DNA of 64,000 nucleotides from Nautilus pompilius (taxonomy: Eukaryota; Mollusca; Cephalopoda; Nautilida; Nautilidae), in contig JACATO010002191.1 of assembly GCA_018389105.1 (NCBI GenBank), positions 124,001 through 188,000 of the forward strand. The letters run 5' to 3'. Positions 35,108 through 47,866 of this stretch are shown one piece after another (within the stretch, counting starts at the first letter, position 1; each line of letters starts with the position of its first letter). Position numbers and translations under genes: made by a program. Below the pieces are notes generated by a model. That model searched no databases and was not told where the DNA came from. It saw nothing but the letters and a program-made list of their open reading frames with translations.

Positions 35108-37494
35108 CTAACAAAAACTGAGGCAGTTTGTTTATATTTTGCAGAAAAATGAGTCTTTTAGAATAAAAAGTCTGATTTTCCTTCTCAACTAGCATGTTGC
35201 TAAGCAAGTTGTTTTGCAATTGATATTCAAAAACTATTCTTTCTAATTTATTGTATATATAACTCTCTTTTGTCCCTTTGCAAATTTGCTGTTTTATATG
35301 AAAGAAATGCACTGTCTAGACATGTTTAGAGTTATACCTTGTCAGTTATTACCTGCAGTTTTACTATTAAGATACAAACCATTTTTTCTGCTCATAATAA
35401 AAACAGAGTGGTGGATGACTTTGTGGCATTAAAGTACAAAGCATTTAAAGTTGTAGCTTGTATGTTTAAGAAACTGGCAGATGGTTAGCAAAGTACTTAG
35501 TGTTCTGTCTGGAGAAAATTTGTGAATTATAACTTATTTAACTTTATCATTACTTGTGCTTATTCATACGAATAGCAGTCTACGCTGTATGAAACACAGC
35601 TCTTTCGATGTTTTATCATTATAGTTTCCAATTATGGAAAGGTACAGATAGGAAGAAAGATTAAAAACTATAATTTGTTTAGCCAGAATGTATTTCACAA
35701 TCATCCATCAGTAATCCAAATTGGCCATTTAAGTAAAATTTGTTTCCTTTTTTATTATATCTGGATAAAAGCTACTAACAAAGCATGCACATCATCAGTA
35801 CTAAAGCTTGGATGGTCAGTAGTGTACAGATGATGACAGTATGATAATATTTTAAATAGTGTAACCCCCAACCAACCTTGTTTCTTGCTGATTGATTGCC
35901 ATTACAGTTCTGTGGTGCTGGTGCCTGTTCCTGACTATCCTACTGGAGGGGGTCAGGTGTCAGAGCTAATTCTCCAGGAGGAGATCTCTTTTCTGTGGGA
36001 AATTAAGCAATAATTGGAGGTTATGGGGGTCATGGAAGCTAATTCATCACCAGTGTTTCTTCCTGTAGTATTGTGGGCAGTAAGCCAGTAATCAATCAAT
36101 CAGTCTCTCTCTCTCTCTCTCTCTTTTTCTCTATGCTTGGTATTTACATGACATTAAATTTGAAAGATGCTAAATACCATGTAAAGTTGTTGTTGTTATT
36201 TTTTTTCCTTTTAATACACAGCTGTTTAAAAAAATAAGTAAAGATTACCTTTCATCAAGCTCTCCCTTTTCAGCCAAATATTTTTATGCTCCTGTCAGGT
36301 GCCAATTGTCTACATTGTGACCCATTTGTTCTCTGTGCTTCATTGCCAAGAATTTCTCCCAACAAAATCAAAACCCATTATGGTATCTTGGCAATCAGTG
36401 ACTGGCCAAGTTGTAGGTTGGGTACTAAGGCAAAGAAGAGGTCAGGAAACCATTAAGTCAGCTGAAGGCAATCATCCTTGTCAGAATTGAACAGTTAAAA
36501 CACAAATGTGGATGCATTGACCAGCATATAGGCAACTTTGCTACAAATAACTTTTAAATGATGCTTATTTATTTTACTGTTTAATTATTAGTAAGAAGCC
36601 ATTCAAAGCAATGTAATTTTGACCCGTTTTTAATGTTTTACCAAGAATTATAAAATCAACAATCGAAAAAAATCTTGGACCTTATTTTCCTTTATTTTTG
36701 GATAGGATGACTATCTACAGAATGAGTCATGATCCATAATTTGTTAATGTACAGAGGAGTTCTTTTCTAAGAATTGTCTGGGGGGGAAACAGCTTTTAGA
36801 TTCCAACAATCTTGATGTGCCGTGTTAACTTATTGCTTGTGGTTTAGATTTAGTGGTAAGTCCCATCATACATTCATCTTAAAGTAATATTTTAGTTTCT
36901 GAAGAGGAGGAAAGACAGGGTTCATCCCACTTTAAATGAACTTGGCCCTTTGTTGATTAAGATGCTGTTGATGGGTATATCTTTGTCTCAAACAAAAATT
37001 CTAGTGGAAATATCTATCTGGGACATGAACAGATGGCTCTGATTGATGTCGTTTCTGATGCAGATGAAAAATTAATCTCCCGGTAGCGAAGAGCTCGTGT
37101 TTAAATGATAGGCAACGGTTTGTGAAATACTGCATGGTAATTTATTCAAAATGGAGTGGAAAGCCTCTCATTTTATGTCAGGGCAATGATATATGCTGAC
37201 CAAGACTCTGGGAGATGATTTTGATGTGACAGTGAGTATCATCACTTGATGTGGGCTTTTTGAGGCTGATGAAAAAAATTAGAAGAAAATGAACAGTTTA
37301 GTTAAAATAAAATAAAAAAGATGTAGGCTTTCTCAGAAGCTGCAATAGGATTGAGAAAGAGATTACAAAAATACATGTTCTACTCTACAGTTTGCTCTGA
37401 TTGCATCTTCTTTCTTTCTTTTTTTCTGGATGTTATGGAGATATTTGTGAAAATTAGTATTAAGAATTTGCTAGACTTAGAATGTATCTTGCAG

Positions 37495-37700
37495 TACAAT
37501 GGCTGAGTAGTCAAGTGCTATGCTGGGGTCTCCAAGATTAAATCCTGGTCAGGACTGACCAGCCCATGTGGGTTTCCTCCTACATCTAAAAAAAACAAAT
37601 TAAGAGTTCTAATAGGAAATGTCTATGGTGGGCGTGTGACTAATCTCCATACACTGTCATTCTCTACTTGGTTTAGGAAACTGATACCAGAGGGCTAACA
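37495..37700 (+). mobile_element. tRNA-derived SINE
   Basis: Box A-like ATGGCTGAGTAGTCAAG at about 37499 and box B-like AGATTAAATCC at about 37535 are spaced as in a tRNA-derived pol III promoter. The body GTGGGTTTCCTCCTACATCT then AAAAAA matches the body of the 5S-headed SINE at 34440. The 3' end is not sharp. Confidence 0.65.
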
Positions 37701-38852
37701 TTGACACTCACAAAACACATCTTACATAAATCCAGGTGTGCGGATATTCATGAATTTGTCATAAAAAAATCCTTTATCAGCAACATTTATGCTACTAAAA
37801 ATTAACTCTCCTTTTGACATGGAATCATGGGAAATGTGAGTAGTTCTGAAAATCTACAGTGAATAGCACCATGGTAGGGCTTTAGTTCAGGGGGAGGGAG
37901 AGAAAAAAAATAGAGTTGTGACTATAAGTTGCATTGCTTCAATGTAACAGGTTTTAAACTTGACCAGAATTCCAAGATTAGTAGCGGAGAGAGAAAGAAA
38001 CTTTTACAGATACAAAAGAGAGCAGAAATCAAGTTAGAACAGTCCAACCATAGCATTTCCCCTCTACTGTGCAAACATGGGAATGCCTTAAAGAAAACAG
38101 GTTGTGTTTTTGTGGCTACAAATTCCTGCTGGAGGATAAATGCAGCAGGTTTTCAATTGGCTCTGATTCTTTTACTTGTGTTTTGAAAAGTTAAATACAT
38201 GTAAAATGTTATGATGTTATACAGCACGATGTGACCCTTCTGAATCCTGGTTATGGTGGCTATCTGCTGCCTGACAAACTGCACATGAATGAACAGTGAA
38301 GCTTTCCATTTATAAAATTTGATTTTTTTTTTTCTCCTTTGCTCTTGTACTAGTTAGTATAATCCATGTTTTAGTATTTTAAATGGTAAATTCTAAAGAG
38401 GTAACTTGAATCAACAAATATGAAGTAAACTGCCCAGCTTTCACAATTTTAAAAATCAAAGTTAATTATTCATTACATAACATTTTTAATATGTATGTTT
38501 ATTTGTACTGCTTATTCTTTAAAACTAGTCTTGGAAGGACTGAAAATGTAATAATTGTGTAAGAATACTAATCTGGTCTTGGACTGTTAACCTCTGAAAG
38601 TTTCAGACTGTATGGAGAAAGATTTAAACCTATAAAAAATTTATTTTTTTAAAAAAAAAACTATTTAAATTATTTTAAAAATGAGAGACTTTAATGGTAT
38701 TGCATTGTGTGATAATTAGACCAGATTTGTTACCATTTTAGCACTGAATGCTTACATACCTTAAGGTGGTTCTGCATGTCCATCACGAAAGTTTTTTCAT
38801 TAACTTTTTTTTATTTGTTGGTAAATGATAATAACTTCATCAGTCACAATAA

Positions 38853-38939
<87 letters not shown>

Positions 38940-39080
38940 CATTATTATTATCATTATTATTATTATCATTATTATTATTATATTATTATTATTATTATTA
39001 TTATCATTATATTATTATCATTATTATTATTATCATTATTATTATTATCATTATTATTATTATTATCATCATCATTATTT
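38853..39080. repeat. ATT trinucleotide array, about 228 bp
   Basis: Some 75 ATT units with scattered ATC variants and two single-base phase slips. Open frames of 95-120 codons through it (poly-Ile, poly-Tyr or poly-Leu) are artefacts of the repeat. Confidence 0.95.
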
Positions 39081-42042
39081 ATGTATATCTAATATTTTTT
39101 GCCAAATGTTAGAATATAACCTCTTGACTAATCAGTAAATATTTTTTTCCTGCAATGTTTCCATTTTTTGGGGGAAAAAAAAAGCCCAGCACCGAAAAGC
39201 AGAACAAATACCATCACCAAAGAATATTATAAATGAGACAAAGATCTTGTTAATTTGTATCAGGTGACACAGAATTTATAAAATTTACATTTTGATATTC
39301 CTCTAGGGGCCGAAAACCCCTTTTAGTTTAAATGAGTGTCTAAGTGAAATCGCTAAAATATCACACTATTCCGATTAAGAACTGCCATATGGAAAGTTTG
39401 GTGCCTGCTAGGACCAGATGGGGGTTACTAACTGACCTGTGAAAGATTTCTTTGGCAAATTGAGGGGAAAAATTTGCTCAGTGATCCGTGTGTCGGAAAA
39501 TGATTTTCCGAATACTGATTATCGTTCCTATCCGTCTCTCCCGGTCATCATTGCAAGCTCTGGGGTGGCCAGTTCTCTATCAGTATAGGACACAAGGGTA
39601 ATTCTGTTGAGTTGGAAGCAATTTGCCATGCACTCTCAGATATATTAAAATCACAAAGATTGACCAAAGTCCCACCTCTGTCAGTTTATTTGTGTGAGAC
39701 CCCCAGATGATTAACTTCATAATTTCTGTAATATCAAAACAACTCGTGTGGAAAATTATTGGTTTTGGCAGCCATATTGGGTAATAAATTGTCTACCTAA
39801 TTAATTCTTCTCGTTAGCGAGACAAACTATAATGTCATCACTTTGCCAAGAAGTGAATTTAATTTTTTTTTTTTTTTTGCTTTCACTTTTAGAATACCAG
39901 CCACAAATGGTAATAATAATATCAGGATTAAGATTCGCTTAATCATGGCTAGCCAGAAGTATAAAATCTTTTTAGTTTGATGATATTGATAAAAGTTTAC
40001 AGAGCCGGCCATCAATCTTGGTGGTTATTAGGTGTTTGCTGATATAATTAATAAGGTGAGAGGTAAATGAGGCAAGAAAAAGTTCACGAGAAAGGGACAG
40101 AATTTGTGCCTTGGGTCTAATATTGTGGTTCTTGTCAGACTTGGGAAGAGGAGGCTTCTCAAGACAGCAATTAATAGTCTTTTTCCTTTTTTTCTTTTTC
40201 TGGGGGGGGAGGGAAAAAATTTGAATAAAAATTGTTTTTAACCCATTTCAGACATCACAACTTTAAAAGAAATACAACGTTAGCAAACTTTATGTAGGGA
40301 AAATATTTCTTGATCAGTTTATTGTCTAAATTCTCTTTGTTGGAAACCTTTTTGCTTTCTTTATTTTAGGAGATTGGACATATAGTTGGGAGTTTTTACA
40401 AAATTAAAAAATTGAAATGTAGGGCGACTTTGCAACTATAGAGAAATAATATTTGTGGGTTTTTACTGCTATATATAGGGGTTTTTCTTACTAACGTTAC
40501 TCTTAACTATAGTACTTTTTCAGGATAGTTTTTTTGGTGATGATGATAACTGGAAAAAGAAATTGTTTAGAACATTTGCAAACACCTGTATGCAAGATGC
40601 CAGAAATAATATATGTAGCCCCTTTATCTAAAAATGGCAGTGAGATGTAACAATTTGTATTTTTTTTTACCTTCCTTCCTTTTCAAATCATTTAAAGATG
40701 AATCTCAAGTGCAATGTTCTCTGTCCATGTATCTGTCTATTGGCTTAACAAATAATAATTAACTATTTAACTAACTCTGTAGTGTTTAAGGTGGGACCTG
40801 AAAGGGATCATTCCAGATTTTTAAATCTTTCAACTCTTTTAGAAGTTTAAGTACCAGTAGTTTAGGAAATAAAATAGAAGTTGATAATTTGAGGATGTAG
40901 AGCTGCTGTCATGGAAAGATGAGCAAATAGTTGTCTCCCAACTCTACAGCTAGGTATCGCATTGGATGGGACAGCTTTAATGAGCATCCTAGCAGCGCAA
41001 CTTGTCAACTATAGCTGCAGTTCAGGGCCCGCTTCCACTCTATAGAATATTTAAGAAAGAAAAGGTGCACCTAAAATAAAAGGAGGTTCTTACTGCCACC
41101 TGAATATCTTTTGATTCAGTAAATTCCCAGACCTGCAGCATTATTAGGGAAATGAAAACAAGCAAATTAATTCTGCTGCATTTTTGTTGCAAGAAAAAAA
41201 AAATTTTCTAATTTAATATTTCTTCAGCAGTCTGCTTAATGAACCATATCTTTGCGTAGAATATCTTAATTAATTAAAATTAAACGTGACAAAAAAAAGT
41301 CTTTTTTTTTTTTTTTCTTCTGTAATAAAGTCGGTAATTTATTCTTTGGCTGGAGTGAAGACAGGTAGGTTTGTTTCAAGCATCTGTTTTGGCAGTTTGT
41401 GTTTTCTCACTGGGCCCAGAATTTAAAGTAGACATTACAGCTTATTTATTTCACAAGTTTTAAATTATTTATCATTTAATTATAATTTTAGAAGGGAGTT
41501 GTTGGCTGAGTGTGAAATCAATCTTCAAGTCTAAACCTCTAAATCATTTCCTTTCTATGTATTTAAGGAGTTAAAAAAAGGGGGGGTTGGGGTGTGTGTG
41601 TTACTGTGTGACAGCTTGGAATGGAATGGGAACTTACAGATGTCAAGGCAAAACCTGTAACTAACCAACCAACCACAGTGTCACCAACTTGATGAAGCTT
41701 GTCAGCCTTAATGATAGGAATTTCTTCTGATGAATATTTTAATTTAGCTGTTGCAACCACATCACCACCACCACCACCACCACCACCATCATCAACAATA
41801 ACAACAAAAAGAATATTAATGGGTTCTTTCTTTCCTTTTAAAAATACCTCTTAGTTGTATTTCTTAATTTTATTGCTTTGATAAAGCTGAATTTAAATAT
41901 TAACGCTTTGTTCCTGGTTTTTAAATTCAAGAGTAATGGATTCTAAATGTCACTGCTAATTAATTCCCTTTCAGGTTGTGCCACAAATCACCGAAATTCC
42001 TCACTTTCCGCCTTTCTGATAATTTATTTTCTTCTTTTGCAG

Positions 42043-42127
42043 GTAGAATCAAAAACCGCAGGAACAGCCCTACATGAAGCGGCATTCTTCTGTAAACTCG
42101 ATGTGGTGAAGTTGCTTCTGGAGAGAG
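42043..42127 (+). CDS. ANKS1: ANKS1 exon: ankyrin repeat, part 4
   Basis: Twenty-eight codons plus one base, phase 0 in and phase 1 out. Acceptor TTTTGCAG; donor GAGAGAG/GTTAGC. It reads VESKTAGTALHEAAFFCKLD and ends KLLLER, then a split Gly. The ALHEAA-F-K-DVV core matches the ANKS1 repeat that follows LLDAG. GTTAGC is a weaker donor than GTAAGN, but the frame stops three bases later and the next exon supplies the matching phase and the expected GIDV sequence. Confidence 0.9.
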
Positions 42128-44186
42128 GTTAGCCGCTTTGTCTGCGCAGTTTACAGTGCGAGACTCCCACTGGATCCTTTCCAGTGTTAATGTCACCTGA
42201 CATATTGCAAAATCACCCCCCCCCCCGAATGGGAATATTTCTAAATGCTTCGATTTGTTCTGCTCAGAAATCTCACTAAAATCTATTCAATAGTTCTATA
42301 GATGTGATAATTCAGACTTTGTCGAACCTCAGAATTACTGTATTGAACCTTTACTCCAGCAATCTGTATTGTATAGCTTACCTGGGTTGATAGCCATCGG
42401 GTCCAGTATGAAAGCTGCCATGGTATTCTGTTTTCTCGTCAGTCAGATTTTGTTATTGTGGTTTGAGTTTACCGCCTTCACAAAGATGGTGCATCACACT
42501 CTATGTTGTATGGCTTGTGTAGGTTTGTTTACAAGAAATGTTCAAACAGTTAGCCTGAATTTTCTGAACAAAGGCCTTTTATTAAATGATTTAAAGGCAA
42601 AAAAAAAAAGAAGATAAAACAGTAACATGATCACAGAAAATACTTATAGCGTGATTGGTAATTTTGGATGAGTAGAGATCACTTTGAAAATATTAGTTTT
42701 GGAAGTTTTTTTCAGTTTGATGATACCAAAGTCAGAAATTATCCAAAAAAAAAGCTGTTTTTAACTGCTTGTCTCCCCTCTATGGTGCAACAGATACAGC
42801 TTCTGTTCAGGTGTTTTATTTAGACTTTAAGGAAGCAAAAGTGGATGTGGGTCTGAGTTTGATCTCTGTTGGGTACCCTGACTTTCTTTGGTGAACCTAC
42901 CCTAGCTCATTTTCTTCTTCTTCTTCTGCACCAGACTGTCAGCATGAGTTTTTCCTGAGTACTCCGGTTTCTCTCTCAGTTGTTTCATTAGAGACTTTCC
43001 ACTAACCATTGTGGTAGCTCATGGGCAGAGGGAGCAGGGCTGCCACACCTATCTGAACAGAATATAGAATAAACTGAAGTTTTCTCCTTCCTGTCAGTCT
43101 ATGAAACTGATCCTTCTTTTTTAGTAACCAACAAATCTGAGGGAACAAACTTCAGACATTTCAGAACTCAATAATATAAGACATAAATAATAATACAAGA
43201 GAATCTGACCTTACACAAACAAATTCATATCGCAGGGTGTGAAATACTAGTATTGTATGGTGAAAAAATTAATGAAACAATGTATATATATTTAACTTTC
43301 ATGTTACTTTATAAAACACTGAAATAAATAGGTAATCTTTCTTGTTTTTTTTATTATTTCAATTAATTAATGTTAAGGTTATTAATTTTGTGATGTGATT
43401 TTGTTTATTAAATTTTTAAAAATATTTGAGAATAATTATTCATTGTGCTACCTTTATATAAGTTGAAAGACTTCCTTCATCAACCATTAAATATAACTAC
43501 AGGTACATGTGCAATTGCTGCTACTTATTACAGGTGGATGCTAGTACATTTAATACAAGCACTGGTACTGACATACAACTTATTAGTGTACAAATTTATC
43601 CATTGACATTGTTTGCCAAGGCCTTTATCAATAAGGAATGTCCTTCACTGGGTGCATATTAAGATATATTAGAAGAGATAGGCTGTCCCTATTTCGGTGT
43701 TTACTAACTCAACTCCAAGCATGCTAAATTCTGGACCCATTTGAATCCCTTTCACTTTCTTGATATAATTATTTACCTTTTGTAATCCATGATAATGCGT
43801 TTTCTTCTCATCTGGTTTTGGTTAAACTTCTTTATTATAGTACCACATTTTCTTCAACTCTCACTTAGGAGATGGATGTTGTAGACTGGGTCCAGGTGTG
43901 CTGACTGATTTCCTAGCATAACTTTGCTTTGAAGGAAATTTTGAAAGCTTAGACTTAGCAAAATAGTGTGAAGTGGTAAGTATGTGTGCACACAATATCG
44001 TTTGTTACCAAATCTAACCCCATCGTGAAATTGATCATTTCCTTATTCTTTGCACCTCTCATCAGTTCACTTTTTCCAGATCCTATTTGGAAATTGAAGT
44101 CGTCTCTATGGGTGAATCTATGAGAGTAATTGCAACTCTTTAAATAATATCTGCTTGCACATTTGTTTTTTTTTTTTTTTCTTTAG
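42128..44186 (+). other. Intron with one SINE
   Basis: AT-rich intron. A C run lies at 42217-42226 and a SINE at about 42840-43075. Otherwise nothing seen. It ends in a long T run and CTTTAG at 44186. Confidence 0.6.
42840..43075 (+). mobile_element. SINE of the same family, 5' end diverged
   Basis: A box B-like GAGTTTGATCTC at about 42855 is followed by the family body: CATGAGTTTTTCCTGAGTAC at about 42943, then CTCCGGTTTCTC, and GGCTGCCACACC near the 3' end, comparable with GGCTGCCACTGG in the 24085 copy. No clear box A remains. Confidence 0.55.
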
Positions 44187-44288
44187 GTATAGATGTGTCA
44201 GAAACAGATACTAAAGGGCAGACAGCATTAGATCTGATAAACTCCAATCACTCACAAAAATACAAGGAGGTGGTCAGCCTCATTACAG
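44187..44288 (+). CDS. ANKS1: ANKS1 exon: last ankyrin repeat
   Basis: Phase 1 in and phase 1 out; acceptor CTTTAG, donor ACAG/GTAAGT. With the split Gly it reads GIDVSETDTKGQTALDLINS and ends VVSLIT. This matches the final ankyrin repeat of ANKS1, where a TALD motif replaces the usual TPLH and the helix ends in a solvent-exposed linker. The repeat array therefore closes here. Confidence 0.9.
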
Positions 44289-44433
44289 GTAAGTTCAGGT
44301 GTTCAGATTTTGCGGGTTAATATGACCATTTCTTTATGAAAGTCACCTGTTCACCTGACAAGCAGTTTATTTAAAGACCAGAATGCTTTTTTTTTTGTAA
44401 TTTTTTTGGGAAATTTAAAACAAACCAGCTTTG

Positions 44434-44464
<31 letters not shown>

Positions 44465-44825
44465 CAAGCTGCGAACTCCACAGCTGTATAAAAACTATGT
44501 ACTAAATACTGGTGGCCGAATTAAAACAGCGTAAAGGACTAATCTCCTACCTTAAGTCTTTACGTTGTTTTTCAGAAATCCTTGAAGGTTGAATAAGCGT
44601 TGAAGTACATCATGAAGATGTTCCTCTATCTGCTGGCTGGTTGGTTTGATATCCATGTTTGTTAAGCGTGGGAACGGAGAAAGCCTGTCGTAGTCAAATT
44701 TGTTATTTGGAGTTAATGTTCCAGAATTAACCTACTGCTAACCTGAGTTATGCCATACCTTTGTCTGTCTCGCTGTCTGTCTGGTGCTTTACCTTCCGTT
44801 TTCTTTCTGTTTTTTTTTTTTAAAG
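44289..44825 (+). other. Short intron with a CT run
   Basis: A CT run lies at 44435-44461. It ends in a T run and AAAG before 44826. Nothing else seen. Confidence 0.6.
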
Positions 44826-45042
44826 AATTTTTTGAGAACAGAAATCAGCCAGTTTCCGAATTAGACTGCGGTGTTCCTGATGAAGTCGGAAGAGCGTCTG
44901 TGTATGACCGATTGCCCTGTAGACATTCCATGCCCCCGGGCTTGACAGAAACTAGCACAGAGCTAGGAAAAGCCACAGCTGATATGTACACACAGCCGCT
45001 GAAGGTCAAGAGGCGTCGACCCCCGCCATGCCCTACTGGCAG
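44826..45042 (+). CDS. ANKS1: ANKS1 exon: start of linker, proline-rich end
   Basis: Phase 1 in, phase 2 out; donor GGCAG/GTAAAA. With the split Glu it reads EFFENRNQPVSELDCGVPDE, then a Tyr-containing stretch (VYDRLPCRHS), and ends with a basic-proline motif RRRPPPCPTG. The last is the kind of sequence bound by SH3 or WW domains. The linker after the ankyrin array is poorly conserved in ANKS1, so assignment rests on phase and position rather than similarity. Confidence 0.85.
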
Positions 45043-45244
45043 GTAAAAAAAAAAGAGAGAAAAAGTCTCAGCAAGTAGCTCTTGTCTTTGAGAAGACAAA
45101 GTTTCTGATTTTCATCGCTATCAATAAGAGAACAGCTGCTTTCTCTAATCTGAACCGGAGTTCCACTCGCTGGACCATTTTCGAAGGTCCTTTTCTCTTT
45201 TTTTTCTTTTGCATTGTTACCTTCAGTTTGTTTTTGTTTTCCAG
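45043..45244 (+). other. Short intron, 202 bases
   Basis: Nothing but a pyrimidine-rich 3' part ending TTTTCCAG. Confidence 0.7.
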
Positions 45245-45342
45245 CGTTGTCGCTGACGACATGCCTCCTCCAGTCCCACCTCGAAGTCCAACAATGATCA
45301 AATCTCTTCGGCACTCCATGTTTACTGATTCCAGGTGGGAAG
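45245..45342 (+). CDS. ANKS1: ANKS1 exon: PPPVPPR proline-rich motif
   Basis: Phase 2 in, phase 1 out. It reads VVADDMPPPVPPRSPTMIK and ends FTDSRWEG. PPPVPPRSP is a class II-type SH3-binding motif. Two donors are possible: CCAG/GTGGGA at 45334 and GAAG/GTACGC at 45342. Only the second leaves phase 1, which the next exon needs, so 45342 is chosen. Confidence 0.85.
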
Positions 45343-45837
45343 GTACGCACTGTCCAGCTCGCTCTGGTTTTAGGAACGAGGGCTGCACCTCTCTTTCTTT
45401 AAACCCTTGAGGACTATCCCCTTGTACTTACAGGTGTGGGTATTGATCCCAACAGAGTTATTTCCATAAGTATACATTTCCATGGTTTCTTTGACCATGG
45501 GAAGGAAACTTATAGGATTAAAAATTAAGGAAATATCTCAATTAAAATGATTTTTGAATATTTTCTTTCTAAAACTCTCTTCTGCACAAAAAAAAAAAAA
45601 AAACTACTTCCACGGGCCAGACAGGTAAGGTACTTGAAAAAGAAAACACTCCTCAAAGGGTTAATGGCATCTTTTTTTAATTTTTAATTTGTAGAATGTA
45701 AAAAAGAAAAATGTTGGTATTATTTTTTTTTTTTTAAACGTAGTTCTCTAGTCAGAATATATTTGTGGAATGTTGGCGGTGTAACTAAGGTATTTGGAGA
45801 GTTATACTTATCAAGTTTTCACCACTTGTTATAAAAT

Positions 45838-46025
45838 CTTGACTCGCCAGCCCAGTGAATGGAGCACATTAGCAACCAGTAGTTCACAAGTTTGAATCCA
45901 GCTTGTACCAAAAAAAAAAAAGAGGGAAGAATTCTAACTAGTGCCAGGGTCATCACTGTTAACGAGCTGGTGGAGGGAGTTGCATAAGCCAGCAGCCTGG
46001 ACCATTCTGAGAACGGTGACAAGAA
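45838..46025 (+). mobile_element. tRNA-derived SINE with A-rich run
   Basis: Box A-like CCAGTGAATGGAGCACATTA at about 45850 and box B-like AAGTTTGAATCC at about 45890 have tRNA-like spacing. A 12-base A run then follows, then a body with CATAAGCCAGCAGCCTGG. The relation to the other SINE bodies is unclear, so this may be a second family. Confidence 0.55.
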
Positions 46026-46136
46026 ACGCTTTCTGAAATGTAAGAATACAATGTCAGATAATCCTTTAGTGTGAGGAAAAACAAGTTTTCAGAAATTGTG
46101 GCGTTAGGGGAAAGAAGGCCATTTATACTGTGCATG

Positions 46137-46204
46137 GAGAGAGAGAGAGAGAGAGAGATGGGGGGAGAGAGATGGGAGAGGGAGGTAGAGAGAGAGAGAG
46201 AGAG
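46137..46204. repeat. GA microsatellite
   Basis: GA dinucleotides with interruptions GGGGG and GGGAGGTA. Confidence 0.9.
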
Positions 46205-46471
46205 GAGGCAAAAAGATTATTCGCTGTTCCTGGTAAGTACTGCACTAGTTGAATGCGATCGGTCTGCTATTTACACATCAATGGGGGATTTGGTAGAAAG
46301 TTGTTGTTGTTGTTGTTTCTTTTTTTTTTTAAATTTATGAAAACTTATTTTGAGAAATAGCAACCACTTGCTTTAAGTAGAAGTAGAGCCAAGAGAGAGA
46401 TTTGTTGTTGAAGAAGAAATCAAGGAAGCACCCGTTTGTTTGTGTTTTAACTTTTGTCCTTGGTCTCGCAG

Positions 46472-46545
46472 GCACTGGGAGCAGCACAGAAAGCATTCCG
46501 GGTCAGCAGAGTCTGGATTCCTCTGTAGGCAGAATGTCACCACAG
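46472..46545 (+). CDS. ANKS1: ANKS1 exon: short serine-rich linker
   Basis: Phase 1 in, phase 0 out; acceptor CGCAG, donor CACAG/GTAAGA. It reads GTGSSTESIPGQQSLDSSVG and ends RMSPQ. It is serine-rich and probably disordered. No domain is recognised; membership follows from phase and location. Confidence 0.8.
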
Positions 46546-47866
46546 GTAAGAGAGAGTTAATTTATGTTTTAATGGATTAGATTGGATTCGTATAAATGTG
46601 TGTGGGCTGGTAGAGTATATTACTGTGCATTTGGCTTTTCTGTGAATCTGAGGACTGTTTAAACCCTGATTCTGCTTTCCGAATTGTTACATGTTTATTG
46701 AGATACCAGCATCCATCACCCACCATTTCTGTCAGCTTACTGTTGATTTGCTGGGTAATGCGGATGAAAGCTGGTAGAGGTATGAGAAGGAGGAAATCAA
46801 CCCTTCAGGTGTTGGACTGTTTCATCAATAAGCGTAATACAGTGGTTGCCCAGAAATTATCTACTCACCTTTACTTGAATGTAGGAGCAATATCTTTACT
46901 AATCTATTCATTTTGAAGAATAATATAAAGGAAACCAAAAGATACCCCATCAGAATTTTGGATGTTTGTAAAGGATGCAAAAATGTCAAAAGTATAGCAT
47001 TATGGAAGCAGTTTTCTAATCAGATTTGTAACTTTTTAAAAAACAACAACAAAAGATTGGATAACACCAACTCCCCTACGTCGCCTAGATGGAGAGGAGG
47101 TGCACTTCTTTTTAAAACACAGTATTATGGAAAAATGCAAGATGAAGTTGCTACCTCCAAAGATCTAGTTACTGTTCCACAAGCAGGGATCTGTAGACTT
47201 CAGACATCCAGGCTCCGAGAGAGCAGTGGGTTTCCCAAAGAGCCACCTGACTATTAAGCTGATGCTCTTATGAGGAGGTGAACCAGTGACTTGAATGGCA
47301 GTCTCAGATTATTTGGAATCATTGTCTATATGTCCGTTTATTTGTTTGCTTATTGATTGATTAAATGTTAAATTCCAACTAATTATTACTATTGTTTTTG
47401 GTTTTTTTTTCAAAACAGGAGGAAAAGTTCTTGATCAAGAAATGCATCTAAAGTTCTCTCACTTTGAGTTTTCCATCTTACTATTATCAATAAATAAGAG
47501 AGATGTTTGGAATTTTGGTAATTTTTCAAATAGGATAAATCATAAAAACATTTATTTCCATAAAAATTTCCTGACAAAGCTAAATGCATTACTTTACTTC
47601 CCTTTTTGAAGAAACACCAAATTCAGGATTCTCCCTTTGGTTATCAGCAAAGGAACCTCAACCTTACCTATAATGGAGAACTCTGTATTTGAACTTGTCC
47701 AGTGCTAAGCTTGAATTGCTTCTGGCAATCAAACTTGGATAACTACAGATCCATTCTCTTATAAATTGTTGTTGTTTTTTCTTTTTATCCCTCCATTTGT
47801 CTTTACTTTTGACTAAATTTAGTTATTGTTATTATTTTCTAACATTAGTTTAATTAAATTTTTTAG
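46546..47866 (+). other. Intron, nothing recognised
   Basis: AT-rich with several open stretches of 70-115 codons that lack family similarity or convincing splice sites. It ends AATTTTTTAG at 47866. Confidence 0.6.

Larger units (their letters stand above)
35108..42042 (+). other. Intron, last part of the 19.6-kb intron
   Basis: AT-rich sequence holding a SINE (37495-37700), an ATT array (38853-39080), a CT run near 36108 and a CAC/CAT run near 41763. Stretches at 37030-37250 and 39296-39790 have balanced composition and no repeat character and could be conserved non-coding elements. The acceptor is TTCTTTTGCAG before 42043. Confidence 0.5.
45343..46471 (+). other. Intron with a SINE and GA runs
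   Basis: It holds a SINE (45838-46025), A runs, and GA runs at 46137-46204. The acceptor is GTCTCGCAG before 46472. Confidence 0.6.

Noticed and set aside
38776..39138. Open frames of 95 and 120 codons
   Set aside because: Homopolymeric Ile/Tyr/Leu translation of the ATT array.
47030..47257. Open frame ending with KEPPDY
   Set aside because: Out of phase with the ANKS1 exons and without acceptor and donor of good quality; no similarity.
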